From JASFQI01 sp050115555 (GTDB lineage Bacteria > Desulfobacterota > DSM-4660 > Desulfatiglandales > HGW-15), in NCBI GenBank assembly GCA_050115555.1, contig JASFQI010000186.1, positions 1-9,478 of the forward strand: DNA of 9,478 nucleotides. The letters run 5' to 3'. The notes below the pieces were generated by a model. The model had not been told where the DNA came from and searched no databases. It saw nothing but the letters and a program-made list of their open reading frames with translations. Numbering within the stretch: position 1 is the stretch's first letter; the number at the start of each line of letters is the position of its first letter. Shown here piece by piece: positions 7,794-9,478 of this stretch. Both the position numbers and the translations under genes were made by a program.

Positions 7794-9478
7794 CTACCCC
7801 ACGCGCACCCCGAGTCGGATGCTCATGCGTACAAACGCATCGACCCATGCCTGTGCCGGCGCGTCCCCGCGCTCTGCACGCTCCTGCATGGGTGCGAAAA
7901 GCGACTCCCGCAGATCGTAGCCGATGTTCTGGACCGTCCGAAGGTTCACCGTAAACGGAAGATCATCCAGCAGCCCCATCACATCGGTCACTCGGTTCAG
8001 GATCTCCACGTCCTCGGGATGCTCTCGAAGCCGCGCAGCCGTCCGCTCGAGGCTCCGGCGGTAGGAAAACTCCAGCGGCGTGGGGTCCAGGGCGATACCC
8101 ACGCCTCGCGCCTCCTGAAGCAGCGCCTGGATGCGCTCGGGATCGAGATCGTCCTCTTCGAGGCGCCGTTTCAGCTCGTTCTGCATCACAAGCTCCGCTG
8201 CCATGCGAAGGGCCCCCGGCACCGGTGCATCGGCGTCCAGGAGAAATCGCATCAGGGGCACCTGGTCATCGTACAGCCGGCGGTACACACCTTCTACGCT
8301 TTTCAGCGTTGTGTCCAGGATACGGTCCAGGACACGCCGCTGTTCGTCTCGATAAAGGGCCTTGAGCCCATACACTCCGTGTTCGAAGTGCCGGTCGAAT
8401 CGGCGCAGCGTCTCGTGGAAATCGGCGCCGTCAAACACCTCGGCAAGGTCGGACACGAGGGCGTCGAAAGCCTTGCGTCCTCGATCCTCGCCCGCGCCTC
8501 CACTCAGATTATGATCACCCAGATGAATGGCGCCATAGACAAAACAACGTGCCTCATTCGTAGTCTCCGAAACGAACCGGGCTCGGCCGAGTAAAAGAGT
8601 TGCCTTACCGGCTTCCCGCAAAACGCGCTCTTCGTCCTCAGTTCGATAGCAGTAAAAGCGGCCCTCATCCTCCTCCCAAAAGAGCGAGCTCATGGCGTAA
8701 TGGGCCGCAATCCTCTGAAAATCGGCTGCACCTCTCTTTGCATACTGCGTGTAGACATCCCATCCGGTTCCCCGTTCCGGCCGGTTGCTTTGCGCTCGGG
8801 TGAGGTTCTCGCGAAGCCTCGGCTCCGGATCCTCGGCACCGAGGCTCCGGATCAGCTCGACCGCTCGAGCCGCATACTGGAGCACTTGAACGGTCTCGAT
8901 TCCGGAGAGATCATCAAAGAACCATCCGCAGCTCGTGTACATGAGAAGAGTCTGCCGCTCAAGCTCCATCAGCTTCAAACCAGTCTGCTCGGTTTCCTTA
9001 TCTGGCGGACCGGCTGCATGGGCCTTGAAAAAGGCCTTTCTCGCGGCCTCGGAGCGATCCAGGACCACGTCGATGTATGCATTCCGGGCGGCCCACGGAT
9101 CCCGGAACAGCCGGGAGCCTTCGGTTTCGAAAACGCGGTTGGCGTCGACCCTCAACCCGTCAAGGGCCTCGCGCAGGGGGGCTCGCCAGGCCTGGTTCCA
9201 GCCGGGATGCGCTCCCGTGCTGCAGCCGCAGTCCGCTTTCCACCGCTCCACGCCGTGGGCGCAGCTCCAGGACGTGTCTTCGAAGATCTCCACTTCGTGC
9301 TCCGGAGAGTACTTCTCCAGGAACTCCCCGTAGTTCGTGATCCGGGCGAGATCATGGGCCTCGATGTAGTGAAGCGCATAGGCCAGGGCCATGTCCCCGA
9401 ATCGGTGGTGATGACCGTAGCTTTCCCCGTCCGTGGCAATGTGAACCAGCTGGGCCGACTCCCCATTTTCCGCGAAAC
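7794..9478 (-). CDS. GH57-type glycosidase with DUF3536 C-terminal region (5' end missing)
   Basis: The last 560 residues of a GH57-related protein. The frame stays open through the right edge, so the Met at 9392 is internal. Reading 9393-9478 by hand gives HIATDGESYGHHHRFGDMAL across that point. The segment resembles GH57 conserved motif 4 (DGE-[KS]-[FY]-G), whose Asp is the proton donor in characterised members; here it is Asp at 9429-9431. The motif carrying the nucleophile Glu should lie upstream, out of sight. Next comes EDTSWSCAHGVERW with a DCGC pair. A long, mostly helical region rich in Arg, Glu and Leu then runs to the stop, fitting DUF3536, which Pfam describes as the C-terminal partner of GH57 domains. 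GH57 enzymes act on alpha-glucans (amylase, branching or transferase), and neighbouring malQ and glgP fit that, but the exact reaction of the DUF3536 group is not clear to me. No signal peptide can be judged because the N-terminus is missing. Confidence 0.88.
   Translation of the reverse strand, partial: FAENGESAQLVHIATDGESYGHHHRFGDMALAYALHYIEAHDLARITNYGEFLEKYSPEHEVEIFEDTSWSCAHGVERWKADCGCSTGAHPGWNQAWRAPLREALDGLRVDANRVFETEGSRLFRDPWAARNAYIDVVLDRSEAARKAFFKAHAAGPPDKETEQTGLKLMELERQTLLMYTSCGWFFDDLSGIETVQVLQYAARAVELIRSLGAEDPEPRLRENLTRAQSNRPERGTGWDVYTQYAKRGAADFQRIAAHYAMSSLFWEEDEGRFYCYRTEDEERVLREAGKATLLLGRARFVSETTNEARCFVYGAIHLGDHNLSGGAGEDRGRKAFDALVSDLAEVFDGADFHETLRRFDRHFEHGVYGLKALYRDEQRRVLDRILDTTLKSVEGVYRRLYDDQVPLMRFLLDADAPVPGALRMAAELVMQNELKRRLEEDDLDPERIQALLQEARGVGIALDPTPLEFSYRRSLERTAARLREHPEDVEILNRVTDVMGLLDDLPFTVNLRTVQNIGYDLRESLFAPMQERAERGDAPAQAWVDAFVRMSIRLGVRVG

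Noticed and set aside
7794..9392. Treating the Met at 9392 as the start of the DUF3536 gene
   Set aside because: The frame stays open to the window edge, and the conserved segment DGESYGHHHRFGDMAL spans this Met, so it is internal.

Overview
The window is about 9.5 kb of GC-rich bacterial chromosome with five protein genes packed tightly. No RNA genes, mobile elements or CRISPR were seen. The best guess for the source is a Desulfobacterota (deltaproteobacterial) anaerobe. That guess rests on the style of the sensor kinase (tandem GAF domains and a cysteine-rich insert in the ATPase domain), on the GH57-DUF3536 / MalQ / DUF3417-type phosphorylase set, and on base composition. It is inference, not proof.

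Left part (1-2198, + strand): the 3' part of a large multi-domain histidine kinase. Its PAS domain is cut by the window edge and is followed by two near-identical GAF domains, a HisKA domain with an SHELKTP H-box, and a variant HATPase domain with five clustered cysteines. It meets the next gene tail to tail across 79 bases.

The rest (9478 down to 2278, - strand) is a co-directional run of four genes, in transcription order. First is a GH57-type glycosidase with a DUF3536 C-terminus, cut by the right edge. Second is malQ (4-alpha-glucanotransferase, GH77). Third is a diadenylate cyclase of the CdaA type whose chain continues through a fourth membrane helix into a YbbR (CdaR-like) domain. Fourth is glgP, an alpha-glucan phosphorylase of the DUF3417/TIGR02094 type. 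The gaps are 54, 95 and 123 bases, and malQ, cdaA and glgP each have a readable Shine-Dalgarno sequence. A single operon is plausible, but internal promoters cannot be excluded.

Three of the four genes handle alpha-1,4-glucan. MalQ reshuffles maltodextrins, GlgP releases glucose-1-phosphate from chain ends, and the GH57-DUF3536 protein probably acts on a related alpha-glucan. The fourth makes the second messenger c-di-AMP at the membrane. The most notable points are the natural CdaA-YbbR (CdaA-CdaR) fusion and its place inside a glycogen/maltodextrin cluster, which suggests that c-di-AMP output is tied to storage-glucan turnover in this organism.
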